Shown piece after piece: positions 18,764 through 27,067 of a stretch of DNA of 64,000 nucleotides. Numbering within the stretch: position 1 is the first letter of the stretch; each line of letters opens with the position of its first letter. Source of the stretch: Chryseobacterium gallinarum (GTDB lineage: Bacteria > Bacteroidota > Bacteroidia > Flavobacteriales > Weeksellaceae); the NCBI RefSeq assembly GCF_001021975.1, contig NZ_CP009928.1:4220001-4284000 (forward strand). Direction: 5' to 3'. A program made the translations under genes and the position numbers. The notes below the pieces were generated by a model. The model made no database searches. It saw nothing but the letters and a program-made list of their open reading frames with translations, and had not been told where the DNA came from.

Positions 18764-19882
18764 ATGCATCAGTTTACTATTGGAATAGAAGAAGAATATC
18801 AAATCATTGATGTAGAAAGCAGAGATCTCGTTTCTCATGTTTCAAAGATCATTGAAGGTGGAAAAGCTGTTTTAAGTGAAAATTTAAAACATGAAATGCA
18901 CGAATCCATGATTGAAATGGAAACGGGTATCTGCCAGAATATTCAGGAAGCCAGAGCAGAGTTAACCAATTTAAGAAGACACCTGATCAATATTGCTCAC
19001 GAACAGGGATTGCGGGTTTCCGGAGGCGGAACCCATCCTTTTTCGCATTGGTCAGATAATACAATTACTCAGGGAGAGAGATACATCAAAATTGTTGACG
19101 ATATGGGAGATGTGGCCCGTGAAAATCTGATTTTTGGGCTTCATGTCCATATCGGTATTCCCAACCGTGAAGAAGGGGTAAGGATACAGAATGTAATGCG
19201 GTATTTTCTTCCTCATGTTTACGCCCTTTCCACCAATTCGCCTTTCTGGATCGGAAGGTATACAGGTTTCAAATCTTACCGGCAGGAGATATTTGTAAAA
19301 TTCCCAAGGACCGGTATTCCGAGTTATTTCAACTCTTTATCTGAATTTGACAGCTATGTGGATCTTCTTGTTAAAACAGGAACCATTGATAATGCCAAGA
19401 AAATATGGTGGGATCTGAGGGTACATCCCTTCTATCCTACTATTGAATTTAGAATCTGCGATATGCCGCTCAGGATTGACGAAACTGTATGCCTTGCCGC
19501 TATTATGCAAAGCCTGGTTGCCAAGATCTACAAATTGCATCAGCAGAATCTGAGCTTCAGAAGCTACAGAAGGCTGCTTTTGAATGAAAATAAATGGCGT
19601 GCCTCCAAAAGCGGTATCGAAGCCCATCTTATCGATTTCGGAAAAGAAGAATCGGTTCCCTATCCTCATTTATTAAAAGAGCTTTTAGAATTTATAGACG
19701 ATGTTGTAGATGATTTAGGATGCCGTAAGGAGGTGGAATATGCCTGGAAAATTCTTGAAAACGGAACCGGAGCCGACCGCCAGCTACAAATTTTCAAAGA
19801 AACAGGAGATCTGACAAAAGTTGTAGACTATATGATATCAGAAACCGAGTATGGCATAACACATGGCGAACCCGCTTCGTAA
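18764..19882 (+). CDS. YbdK-type carboxylate-amine ligase (GCS2 family)
   Basis: This 372-residue member of the glutamate-cysteine ligase 2 family shows the conserved GIEEEYQ at residues 7-13, MIEMETGICQN, GGGTHPF, GLHVHIGIP and EFRICDMP. These residues line the ATP/metal and substrate sites of the glutamine-synthetase-like fold. Family members ligate an amine to the gamma-carboxylate of glutamate or a similar acid. E. coli YbdK has only weak gamma-glutamyl-cysteine ligase activity, so the family name does not fix the substrate. The flanking ATP-grasp and amidotransferase genes suggest a multi-step amide-bond pathway rather than glutathione synthesis. Confidence 0.92.
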   Translation: MHQFTIGIEEEYQIIDVESRDLVSHVSKIIEGGKAVLSENLKHEMHESMIEMETGICQNIQEARAELTNLRRHLINIAHEQGLRVSGGGTHPFSHWSDNTITQGERYIKIVDDMGDVARENLIFGLHVHIGIPNREEGVRIQNVMRYFLPHVYALSTNSPFWIGRYTGFKSYRQEIFVKFPRTGIPSYFNSLSEFDSYVDLLVKTGTIDNAKKIWWDLRVHPFYPTIEFRICDMPLRIDETVCLAAIMQSLVAKIYKLHQQNLSFRSYRRLLLNENKWRASKSGIEAHLIDFGKEESVPYPHLLKELLEFIDDVVDDLGCRKEVEYAWKILENGTGADRQLQIFKETGDLTKVVDYMISETEYGITHGEPAS

Positions 19883-19915
19883 TATTTTTGGTAACTTTAC
19901 AAAAAATATGATGTA

Positions 19916-20749
19916 ATGAAAGATATTCGAATTGCTCTGCTGGACATGAACAACAACCATGTGAATCAAGGCTTTAGGAACATTAAAGAGATTTCCGAAG
20001 CATTCCAGCAGAACTCTGAAGAAAATGTAACCATCCAAACATTTGATGTGAGGTTTAAAGATGAAATGCCGGAGATCGGAAACTTTGATATTTTTATTTC
20101 CTCAGGTGGACCGGGAACTCCCCACAGAGAAGGTTTTGAATGGGAAAACAGATTTGCCTGTTTTTTAGATGCAGTTTTTGAACATAATCAACACAATGAA
20201 GATAAAAAATACCTTTTCCTGATCTGCCATTCGTTTCAGCTGGCCAGCATCCATTGGAAACTGGGCAATATCTGTCCAAGAAAATCTTATTCTTTTGGAG
20301 TAATGCCGGTTCACAAAACCAAAGAAGGAAAGAATGAATTTTTATTCAAAAACCTCAAGGATCCTTTCTATGCAGTAGATTCCAGAGCTTATCAGTTTAT
20401 AGAGCCGGACCACGACCGTCTTGAAGAATTGGGAATGAAAATTATGGCCATTGAAAAATTCCGTCCTCATATTAATCTTGAAAGGGCTGTAATGGCAATT
20501 CGTTTTTCAGAAGAAATATTCGGAACTCAATTCCACCCGGAAGCCAGCCCCGAAGCTTTGATTGAAAATCTCAAGGATGAAAAAAACAAAAAGGCAATGA
20601 TTGAAAATTTCGGGATGGAAAAATACCTGGAAACCGTAGACAGAATAGATGATGAAGATAAAATCATCCTGACCAGAAACCAGATTCTTCCCAGGTTCCT
20701 GCAGTTCGCGAGAAAAAATATCTTAAAGGAAGCTGAGTCTTTGGCTTAA
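19916..20749 (+). CDS. Class-I glutamine amidotransferase-like protein
   Basis: The 277-residue protein has the triad of class-I glutamine amidotransferases and gamma-glutamyl hydrolases. The strand ISSGGPGTPH is followed by the nucleophile in FLICHSFQ (Cys104), and TQFHPEAS supplies His207 and Glu209. The elbow is ICHSFQ rather than the usual GxCxGxQ. There is no synthetase domain attached. It could supply ammonia to a neighbouring ligase, or act as a hydrolase that removes a gamma-glutamyl group after the GCS2-type enzyme has added one. It is 33 bases after that gene, so the two are likely coupled. Confidence 0.85.
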   Translation: MKDIRIALLDMNNNHVNQGFRNIKEISEAFQQNSEENVTIQTFDVRFKDEMPEIGNFDIFISSGGPGTPHREGFEWENRFACFLDAVFEHNQHNEDKKYLFLICHSFQLASIHWKLGNICPRKSYSFGVMPVHKTKEGKNEFLFKNLKDPFYAVDSRAYQFIEPDHDRLEELGMKIMAIEKFRPHINLERAVMAIRFSEEIFGTQFHPEASPEALIENLKDEKNKKAMIENFGMEKYLETVDRIDDEDKIILTRNQILPRFLQFARKNILKEAESLA

Positions 20750-20785
20750 TGCATAAAATAAAACACAAAAGTCACATTTTTTTAA

Positions 20786-20846
20786 CACTTAAGTTTCTTT
20801 AAGTTACTACTAACTGTTTAAAAAGTACACTTAAGTTTCCTAAAAA
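20786..20846. repeat. Intergenic element, copy B
   Basis: Second copy of the element at 17548-17608, with the core CTAACTGTTTAA and ACTTAAGT at 20810-20836. It lies 203 bases ahead of the next gene's ATG, as copy A lies 206 bases ahead of its gene. Weaker similarity seems to continue for a further 30 bases or so. Confidence 0.6.
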
Positions 20847-21012
20847 TATTTGATTGTCATCTTTATGTGGATTTTTAAACATAATCATTCTAAACTAACA
20901 TAAGCATACTAAGCTTTTTATAACAATATTTTATGACTTTTGTAGTTAAATTATTTTGAATACCAAATCGGGCCAAAATGCTCGTTTTTTCAACATCACA
21001 CAAAGAAAAAAT

Positions 21013-22197
21013 ATGATCCCAAAATACAGAAAGCAGTTTAACCGGGAATTTTCAGAAGAAAAATACCAACAGCTTAAGGATATTTTAAAACAAAAAAGCG
21101 GTATAGAGCCCTCTTTCAGAATTTCAGAAAGCCCTCTTTTCCTTACTAAAGAATTTGAAAATAAACTTATCGAAGCGAGTGACAGTATTATCAGCCAGAT
21201 CAAAGCCATTCCTTCAGAAGTTCTTCAAAAAGCTATTCCTGAAAACTGCAGGGTACCCAATGACACACGGCAACCTCATTTTTTCACGATAGACTTTGGA
21301 ATCTGCAGAAATGCGAACGGGGAAATTGAGCCACAGCTCATCGAGCTACAGGCATTCCCTTCACTCTACACCTTTCAAAAAATTTTTGAAGATACTTTTT
21401 GTGAAGTTTATCCTTTTCTTGCCGGCATCAGGAATCCAATGTCCTATGAAACCTTTAAAAATTACCTGAAGGAACTTATTGTAGGAGATGAAAATCCGGA
21501 AAATGTTGTCCTTCTTGAAATTTTCCCTGAAAAACAAAAAACAGCTATTGATTTTGCCCTCACAGAGCAATTGCTCGGCATAAAGACAGTCTGCCTGACC
21601 CAAGTAAAGAAAAAAGGCATGAAGCTTTATTATGAAAATAACGGACAATCTGTTGAAATTAAAAGAATTTACAACCGTGTTATTTTCGATGAACTTGACA
21701 ATATACCTGATCTTAAAACTGAATTTGATTTCCGGGAAGAAGTGGATGTCAAATGGATTACTCATCCGAACTGGTTTTTTAAAATTTCAAAATTCTTACT
21801 TCCATTCCTGAAACATCAGTTTGTTCCTAAAAGTTATTTTCTTCATGAGTTTCCAGAAGATGAAAACCTTGAGAACTTTGTATTGAAACCGCTGTTTTCA
21901 TTTGCCGGAAGCGGTGTAAATTTAAATCCAACCAGGGAGATCACTGATGCTATTGAAGACAAAGAGCATTATATCCTGCAGAGAAAAGTAACCTACGAAC
22001 CTGTTTTTGAAGATATTAATGGAGACTTTTCAAAAGCTGAAATCCGTTTATTGTATATCTGGAAAGAAAATGATGAGCGTCCTGTTCTGCTGGAAAATCT
22101 GGGAAGGATGACGAAAGCAGCCATGGTAAACGTGGATTTCAATAAAAAAGATGCGATCTGGATCGGAAGTTCTAATGCTTTTTTTACAGAAGAATAA
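21013..22197 (+). CDS. Atypical ATP-grasp-like protein (third ligase candidate)
   Basis: The protein has 394 residues. I chose the ATG at 21013 over an in-frame TTG at 20956, since the first residues upstream look non-coding. No strong family match comes to mind. The C-terminal part has an ATP-grasp-like lysine strand and glycine loop, FVLKPLFSFAGSGV (about 289-302), then YILQRKVTYEP and KAEIRLLYIW, where the metal-binding and arginine residues would fall. An upstream strand (PQLIELQAFPSLYTF) recalls glutathionylspermidine-synthase-like or circularly permuted ATP-grasp proteins. It sits alone after a 263-base gap containing element B and is followed by a terminator. It is plausibly another amide ligase of the block, but this is less certain than for the others. 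Confidence 0.65.
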   Translation: MIPKYRKQFNREFSEEKYQQLKDILKQKSGIEPSFRISESPLFLTKEFENKLIEASDSIISQIKAIPSEVLQKAIPENCRVPNDTRQPHFFTIDFGICRNANGEIEPQLIELQAFPSLYTFQKIFEDTFCEVYPFLAGIRNPMSYETFKNYLKELIVGDENPENVVLLEIFPEKQKTAIDFALTEQLLGIKTVCLTQVKKKGMKLYYENNGQSVEIKRIYNRVIFDELDNIPDLKTEFDFREEVDVKWITHPNWFFKISKFLLPFLKHQFVPKSYFLHEFPEDENLENFVLKPLFSFAGSGVNLNPTREITDAIEDKEHYILQRKVTYEPVFEDINGDFSKAEIRLLYIWKENDERPVLLENLGRMTKAAMVNVDFNKKDAIWIGSSNAFFTEE

Positions 22198-22220
22198 GTA
22201 AGGTATGCATATTTAAAAAA

Positions 22221-22246
22221 ATGGCTATACTTTACAGTACAGCCAT
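22221..22246. terminator. Terminator between converging genes
   Basis: Eleven-base arms 22221-22231 and 22236-22246 with one mismatch, flanked by A-rich and T-rich runs on either side. It separates the third ligase candidate from cphA. Confidence 0.75.
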
Positions 22247-22267
22247 TCTTATTTCAAATTCTTGATT

Positions 22268-24898
22268 TTACAAATTCTTGTCGTCTTCCAGTAACTCTTT
22301 TGTCTGGTATTCCTGAACCAGGTCAATAGCATTGGAAATAACGTCGCTTAATGCTGTAATAAAGGTACCTTCTTCAGCCATTCCTATGGCATGCTTCAAC
22401 GCTTCAATTTCCTTAGGAATAATTTCGTAGCTTACATCCCTTCCCGAAGACTGCATTCCTTCAATAATCAGTCCATTGATCTCATCTTCAGTTCTTCCGC
22501 GAAGGTGTTTTTCATTCCTGATAATGATATGATCGAACATTCTTCCCGCGATCTTTCCGCATTCTCTGATATCATTGTCACGTCTGTCTCCGACACCGGA
22601 AATAATACCTATTTTTTTGGTGGATTCTATATTTTTAAGATAATCTTCAATCGCCTCATAACCTGCCGGATTGTGGGCAAAGTCGATCAATACTTTAAAG
22701 TTTTTAAATTTGAAAACATTCAGTCTACCCGGAGTAAGCTGTGCACTTGGAATAAATGTCCTCAGGGAATTGGATATGTCTTCAATTCCAAATCCATAAA
22801 GATAGCTTGCCAGGCTTGCAGCCAATACATTTTCAATCATAAAGCGGGCCTTCCCTTCCATAGTAATCGGAAAATCTTTGGCTTTTCCTATTCTGATCTT
22901 CCAATCCCCCTTTTTAATAGTTACAAACCCTTCTTCGTATACACAGGTAATTTTTCCTTCTTTGGCAAACCTTACCATATGAGGATTATTTTCATCCATA
23001 CTGAAGATAGCTACATTACAGTCGAGATCATTTACAATTCTCATGGAGTATTCATTATCAGCATTCAGTACGCTCCAGCCATTTTTCTTCACACTGTCCA
23101 ATACCACTCTTTTCACTTTGGTAAGATCCTTCAGGCTATGGATATCGTTCATTCCCAGGTGATCTTCGGCAATATTCGTTAGTACACCTATATCACATTG
23201 GGAAAAGCCTAAACCTGAACGCAGGATACCTCCTCTGGCAGTTTCAAGAACGGCAAATTCTACGGTAGGATCTTTTAAAATGAATTCTGCAGAAAGCGGT
23301 CCTGTGGTATCTCCTTTAGACAGCATTGTATTCTGGATATAAATACCGTCTGAAGTGGTAAAGCCTACCCTATATCCATTACTTTTAACGATATGCGAAA
23401 TCAGTCTTGTGGTGGTGGTTTTTCCATTGGTTCCTGTTACAGCAATAATTGGAATAGTAAAAGGTTTTCCCGGCGGATAAAGCATATCCACAACAGGAGC
23501 TGCTACATTTCTTGGTAAACCTTCACTTGGAGCCAGGTGCATTCTGAATCCGGGAGCTGCATTCACTTCTATGATTGCTCCACCGCTTTCTTTTAAAGGC
23601 TGTGTCAGGTTTTCTGCCATGATATCAATGCCGCATACGTCCAGGCCTATGATTTTAGAAATCCTTTCAGCCATGGTAATATTTTCCGGATGTACCATAT
23701 CTGTAACATCAATTGATGTACCTCCTGTTGAAAGATTGGCTGTAGATTTCAGATAAACAATTTCCCCTTTCTGCGGAATAGTTTCAAGGGTATATTGAAG
23801 TTTTTCCAATAACGTTAAAGTATCTTTATCCACATCAATCTCGGTAAGCACATTTTCATGTCCGTATCCTCTTCTCGGATCTTTGTTTTCCTTTTCTATA
23901 AGCTGCTGAATATTCAGATCTCCATCTCCTACAACATGAGCAGGAACTCTTCTTGCAGCGGCCACCATTTTATTATTAATTACCAACACGCGGAAATCGT
24001 AACCGGTAATGTATTTTTCAACAATGACCTTTTTGGAATATTGCTGGGCATGTTCCAGACCTTTCTTAGCAGCTTCCCAATCGTTTACATTTATGGAAGA
24101 ACCCTTTCCGTGGTTTCCGTCCAAAGGTTTTAAAACAACAGGATAACCAATTTTTCCGATAACACTTTTCAAACTTTCCTCATCTGCAACCAGATCTCCC
24201 AATGGCACCGGAATAGCTGCATCATGAAGCATTTTCTTTGTTAGTTCTTTATTACATGCAATATCCACAGCAATCGAACTGGTATTTCCTGTAATCGTTG
24301 CCTGAAAACGCTGTTGGTTCACTCCATAGCCAAGCTGTACCAAAGAGTTGGTTCCTAATCTGATCCACGGAATTTTTCTGGAAGCGGCCTCTTCTACAAT
24401 ACTTCCTGTAGATGGCCCGAGCCGCACACGCTCCCTGATTTCTTTTAATTTGTGGATACATGCATTCAGGTCATAGTCTTTCCCTTCAATTAATGCTTCT
24501 GCAATTTTAACTGCTTCTTCTGCGGCATAAATACCTGCATTTTCTTCAAGGTAATTGAAGACTACATTATAAACTCCCGGCGTTTTTGTTTCGCGGGTTC
24601 TTCCGAAACCAACGTCCATACCCGCCAATGTTTGAATTTCTAATGCAATATGCTCAATGACATGCCCCATCCAGGTTCCTGTTTCCACTCTATGGAAAAA
24701 GCCTCCCTCTACTCCTTCCGAGCAACGGTGGGTAATCAACGAGGGGATTAATTGTTCAATTCTTTCTCTGAATCCTGCAATTTTATTGGTAGGATATTCT
24801 TCCATCTCCTCAAGGTCCAATCTCATTTGTATCAGCTTCTTTCTTCTGATACTCCAGATGTTAGGACCACGTAGCGCCTGAATCTTTTCGATTTTCAT
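22268..24898 (-). CDS. cphA: Cyanophycin synthetase
   Basis: The 876-residue enzyme polymerises aspartate and arginine into multi-L-arginyl-poly-L-aspartate using ATP. Three parts are visible. The N-terminal domain begins ALRGPNIWSIRRKKLIQM. The ATP-grasp domain that extends the aspartate backbone has VVLKPLDGNHGKG (about 254-266) and IIEVNAAPG. The C-terminal Mur-ligase-like domain that attaches the side-chain amino acid has the P-loop TGTNGKTTTTRL (about 488-499). The length fits CphA1. It is convergent with the ligase block and divergent from cphB. The window is not cyanobacterial, so this is a heterotroph's copy. The true side-chain amino acid is not proven by sequence. Confidence 0.95.
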   Translation of the reverse strand: MKIEKIQALRGPNIWSIRRKKLIQMRLDLEEMEEYPTNKIAGFRERIEQLIPSLITHRCSEGVEGGFFHRVETGTWMGHVIEHIALEIQTLAGMDVGFGRTRETKTPGVYNVVFNYLEENAGIYAAEEAVKIAEALIEGKDYDLNACIHKLKEIRERVRLGPSTGSIVEEAASRKIPWIRLGTNSLVQLGYGVNQQRFQATITGNTSSIAVDIACNKELTKKMLHDAAIPVPLGDLVADEESLKSVIGKIGYPVVLKPLDGNHGKGSSINVNDWEAAKKGLEHAQQYSKKVIVEKYITGYDFRVLVINNKMVAAARRVPAHVVGDGDLNIQQLIEKENKDPRRGYGHENVLTEIDVDKDTLTLLEKLQYTLETIPQKGEIVYLKSTANLSTGGTSIDVTDMVHPENITMAERISKIIGLDVCGIDIMAENLTQPLKESGGAIIEVNAAPGFRMHLAPSEGLPRNVAAPVVDMLYPPGKPFTIPIIAVTGTNGKTTTTRLISHIVKSNGYRVGFTTSDGIYIQNTMLSKGDTTGPLSAEFILKDPTVEFAVLETARGGILRSGLGFSQCDIGVLTNIAEDHLGMNDIHSLKDLTKVKRVVLDSVKKNGWSVLNADNEYSMRIVNDLDCNVAIFSMDENNPHMVRFAKEGKITCVYEEGFVTIKKGDWKIRIGKAKDFPITMEGKARFMIENVLAASLASYLYGFGIEDISNSLRTFIPSAQLTPGRLNVFKFKNFKVLIDFAHNPAGYEAIEDYLKNIESTKKIGIISGVGDRRDNDIRECGKIAGRMFDHIIIRNEKHLRGRTEDEINGLIIEGMQSSGRDVSYEIIPKEIEALKHAIGMAEEGTFITALSDVISNAIDLVQEYQTKELLEDDKNL

Positions 24899-24942
24899 AG
24901 TCTGTGGGCATTTTAACAGTTAACAATAACTCCTTTACCTCT

Positions 24943-24950
24943 CAAAGATA
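24943..24950 (-). promoter_or_regulatory. Candidate -7 box of cphA
   Basis: TATCTTTG on the minus strand, 45 bases upstream of the cphA ATG, matches TAnnTTTG. TTTG-containing sequence lies upstream at a shorter than usual distance, so the -33 assignment is loose. Confidence 0.5.
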
Positions 24951-25082
24951 ATGTAAAACCCCAAACAAAACCATACCGTAATTAAAGATTTACTAAAAAA
25001 AAAATAATTTTAATTAGCATTTTTAAAACATTAAAAATCGATTTAAAGATGGCATGGATTTCGCCAAATGTTAATTATTTTT

Positions 25083-25090
25083 TAATTTTG
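25083..25090 (+). promoter_or_regulatory. Candidate -7 box of cphB, very close to the start codon
   Basis: TAATTTTG ends four bases before the cphB ATG at 25095. TTTCG at 25059-25063 sits 19 bases upstream and could be a weak -33 element. If used, the transcript would have no leader or almost none. Confidence 0.5.
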
Positions 25091-25094
25091 TAGT

Positions 25095-25985
25095 ATGACG
25101 AAACCTGTTGGAAAATTAATAGTTATCGGTGGAGCTGTGAACAAAGGGAGCTTTGCAGAAACCGATTATGACCAGAATATCGAAAAGAATCTTAACTTTT
25201 TTGAACGAGGAATCCTAAGAAAGATTATCAACGAGTCAAAGCATAAGGAAGATTCAGTCATTGAAATTATCACCACCGCATCGCAGATTCCACAGATTGT
25301 AGGTGCCGAATATAAAAAAGCTTTTGAATTTCTTGGCGCAAAGAATGTCAATATTCTTGATGTTCACAACCGTGAAGAAGCCAATTCTGATGCGATAGTG
25401 GCAAGAGCCAATGCTGCCGATGTCATGATGTTTACCGGTGGAGATCAGCTGAGGCTTACATCTATTCTGGGAGGCACCAGGTTTCATGATACGGTTTTAT
25501 TAAAATACCAGGAACAGGATTTCATTTATTCCGGGACTTCTGCCGGGGCTGCCGCAGCTTCAGAAAATATGATTTACCAGGGAAGCAGCTCGGAAGCTTT
25601 GTTAAAAGGAGAAATTAAAACAACACAAGGCCTCGGGCTCATTGATAATGTGATTATAGACACCCATTTTGTACAACGGGGCCGGATCGGACGCCTTTTC
25701 CAGGCTGTTGTCAACAATCCGAGAACATTGGGAATCGGGCTGGGAGAAGACACCGGTCTTTTTATTCATAATGATGTCATGACCGCAGTAGGTTCGGGGC
25801 TTGTAATCTTAGTAGACGGAAGATTTATTAAGGATACCAACCTTACCAATATCAATTTGGGAGAGCCTATTTCCATAGATAATTTAACTGTACATGTCAT
25901 GTCTATGAATGATCACTATGACCTGACAACAAAAGTACTTACCATAGAAAACTCCCAGTTTAACCCGATTCCCCAGGATAGATAA
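25095..25985 (+). CDS. cphB: Cyanophycinase
   Basis: This S51-family serine exopeptidase of 296 residues cleaves cyanophycin to beta-Asp-Arg dipeptides. The nucleophile lies in YSGTSAGAAAAS (Ser149). The strand MMFTGGDQLRLT (about 111-122) and TQGLGLIDNVIIDTHF are also family-typical. No signal peptide is seen, so it is the intracellular form that recycles stored polymer. The start is fixed by the conserved GKLIVIGGAV just after the N-terminus. It is divergent from cphA and followed by an isoaspartyl peptidase gene, which would finish the breakdown of its dipeptide product. Confidence 0.95.
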   Translation: MTKPVGKLIVIGGAVNKGSFAETDYDQNIEKNLNFFERGILRKIINESKHKEDSVIEIITTASQIPQIVGAEYKKAFEFLGAKNVNILDVHNREEANSDAIVARANAADVMMFTGGDQLRLTSILGGTRFHDTVLLKYQEQDFIYSGTSAGAAAASENMIYQGSSSEALLKGEIKTTQGLGLIDNVIIDTHFVQRGRIGRLFQAVVNNPRTLGIGLGEDTGLFIHNDVMTAVGSGLVILVDGRFIKDTNLTNINLGEPISIDNLTVHVMSMNDHYDLTTKVLTIENSQFNPIPQDR

Positions 25986-26126
25986 TGTACATCATAAGAT
26001 GCAGGGGTCTGAATTTCATTTTGAATGAGAGATCTGGTATGAATAAAATCCTTATCTTTTCTCCGTGATTAACCAGGAACAGTATTATTAGCAATACAAA
26101 TTCCTGCCATACGAAATTCTACTATT

Positions 26127-26969
26127 ATGAAAATCATTATCCACGGCGGTTTTTTCTCAGAAAGCGACCAAAGCCATGAAATAAAAACGGCAAAACAAAA
26201 TTCATTAAAGGAAATTGCGAAGAAAGCCTATGAATATCTTCAGGATCATTCTGCCTTTGACACGGTAGCGTATGCCGTTTCTCTTCTTGAGGATGATCCG
26301 CTGTACAATGCAGGAACCGGTTCTCAAATCCAGAGTGACGGTATTATCCGCATGAGTGCAGCTATTATGGATGGCGAAACCCAGAAATTAAGCGGTGTCA
26401 TCAATATTCAGGATGTAAAAAATCCTATTTTCGTTGCCAAAGATCTGATCAGGGAAGATGACAGGGTTCTGGGAGGTCAGGGAGCCAAGAACTATGCTTC
26501 ATCACATGGTTTTGATGATTTTTCTACTGAAATCCCTCAACGAAGAAAAGAATATGAAGCCAAGCGTAACAATGGAGGAAAAGGAACGGTAGGCTGTGTT
26601 GCTTTTGATAAGGACGGTAAACTGGCCGTTGCTACTTCTACAGGAGGTAAAGGTTTTGAAATCCCGGGACGAATTTCGGATTCTGCAACCGTGGCAGGAA
26701 ATTATGCCAACTCATTCTGTGCCGTAAGCTGTACCGGTGTGGGAGAAGATATTGTAAGCAATGCTACTGCTGCTAAAATTGTGACCCGTGTTACGGATGG
26801 TATGAACCTTCAGACTGCCTTTAGCAAAACATTTGAAGAGCTTAAAACAATTGATGGATTTGCCGGAGCTATTGCCATTGATAAAGAAGGGAATATATTT
26901 CATCAGGACTCTTATCCTACCATGGTTTTTGCAAGTTTTGACGGCGAAAATTTTGAAGTCTTCTCATAA
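26127..26969 (+). CDS. iaaA: Isoaspartyl peptidase / plant-type L-asparaginase
   Basis: The protein is an N-terminal-nucleophile hydrolase of 280 residues that self-cleaves ahead of its catalytic threonine. The site is visible in NNGGKGTVGCVAF (Thr154), followed by ATSTGG. The N-terminal half has VAYAVSLLEDDPLYNAGTGS, typical of the family. Such enzymes split beta-aspartyl dipeptides. Downstream of cyanophycinase the natural substrate would be beta-Asp-Arg. There is no signal peptide, so it acts in the cytoplasm. The 141-base gap to cphB contains no terminator, so co-transcription is possible. Confidence 0.93.
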   Translation: MKIIIHGGFFSESDQSHEIKTAKQNSLKEIAKKAYEYLQDHSAFDTVAYAVSLLEDDPLYNAGTGSQIQSDGIIRMSAAIMDGETQKLSGVINIQDVKNPIFVAKDLIREDDRVLGGQGAKNYASSHGFDDFSTEIPQRRKEYEAKRNNGGKGTVGCVAFDKDGKLAVATSTGGKGFEIPGRISDSATVAGNYANSFCAVSCTGVGEDIVSNATAAKIVTRVTDGMNLQTAFSKTFEELKTIDGFAGAIAIDKEGNIFHQDSYPTMVFASFDGENFEVFS

Positions 26970-27002
26970 ATTTAACATTTTTTTATAATTCCTATTATTT
27001 TT

Positions 27003-27019
27003 TTGGCACGTATTTTACA
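27003..27019 (+). promoter_or_regulatory. Sigma-54-like promoter of the YtxH-like gene
   Basis: The sequence TTGGCAC, five bases, then TTACA is one base away from the sigma-54 consensus TGGCAC-N5-TTGCA. It lies 49 bases ahead of the ATG at 27068, which leaves room for a normal leader. No sigma-54 activator gene is in the window. Confidence 0.45.
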
Positions 27020-27067
27020 TAACTACTTATAACAAATTTAATATTAATATTTAAAAAAATAGAAATC

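Noticed and set aside
22391..23182. A 263-codon open frame on the plus strand opposite cphA
   Set aside because: It lies wholly inside cphA on the other strand, has no domain or coding character, and arises from the codon use of the true gene.
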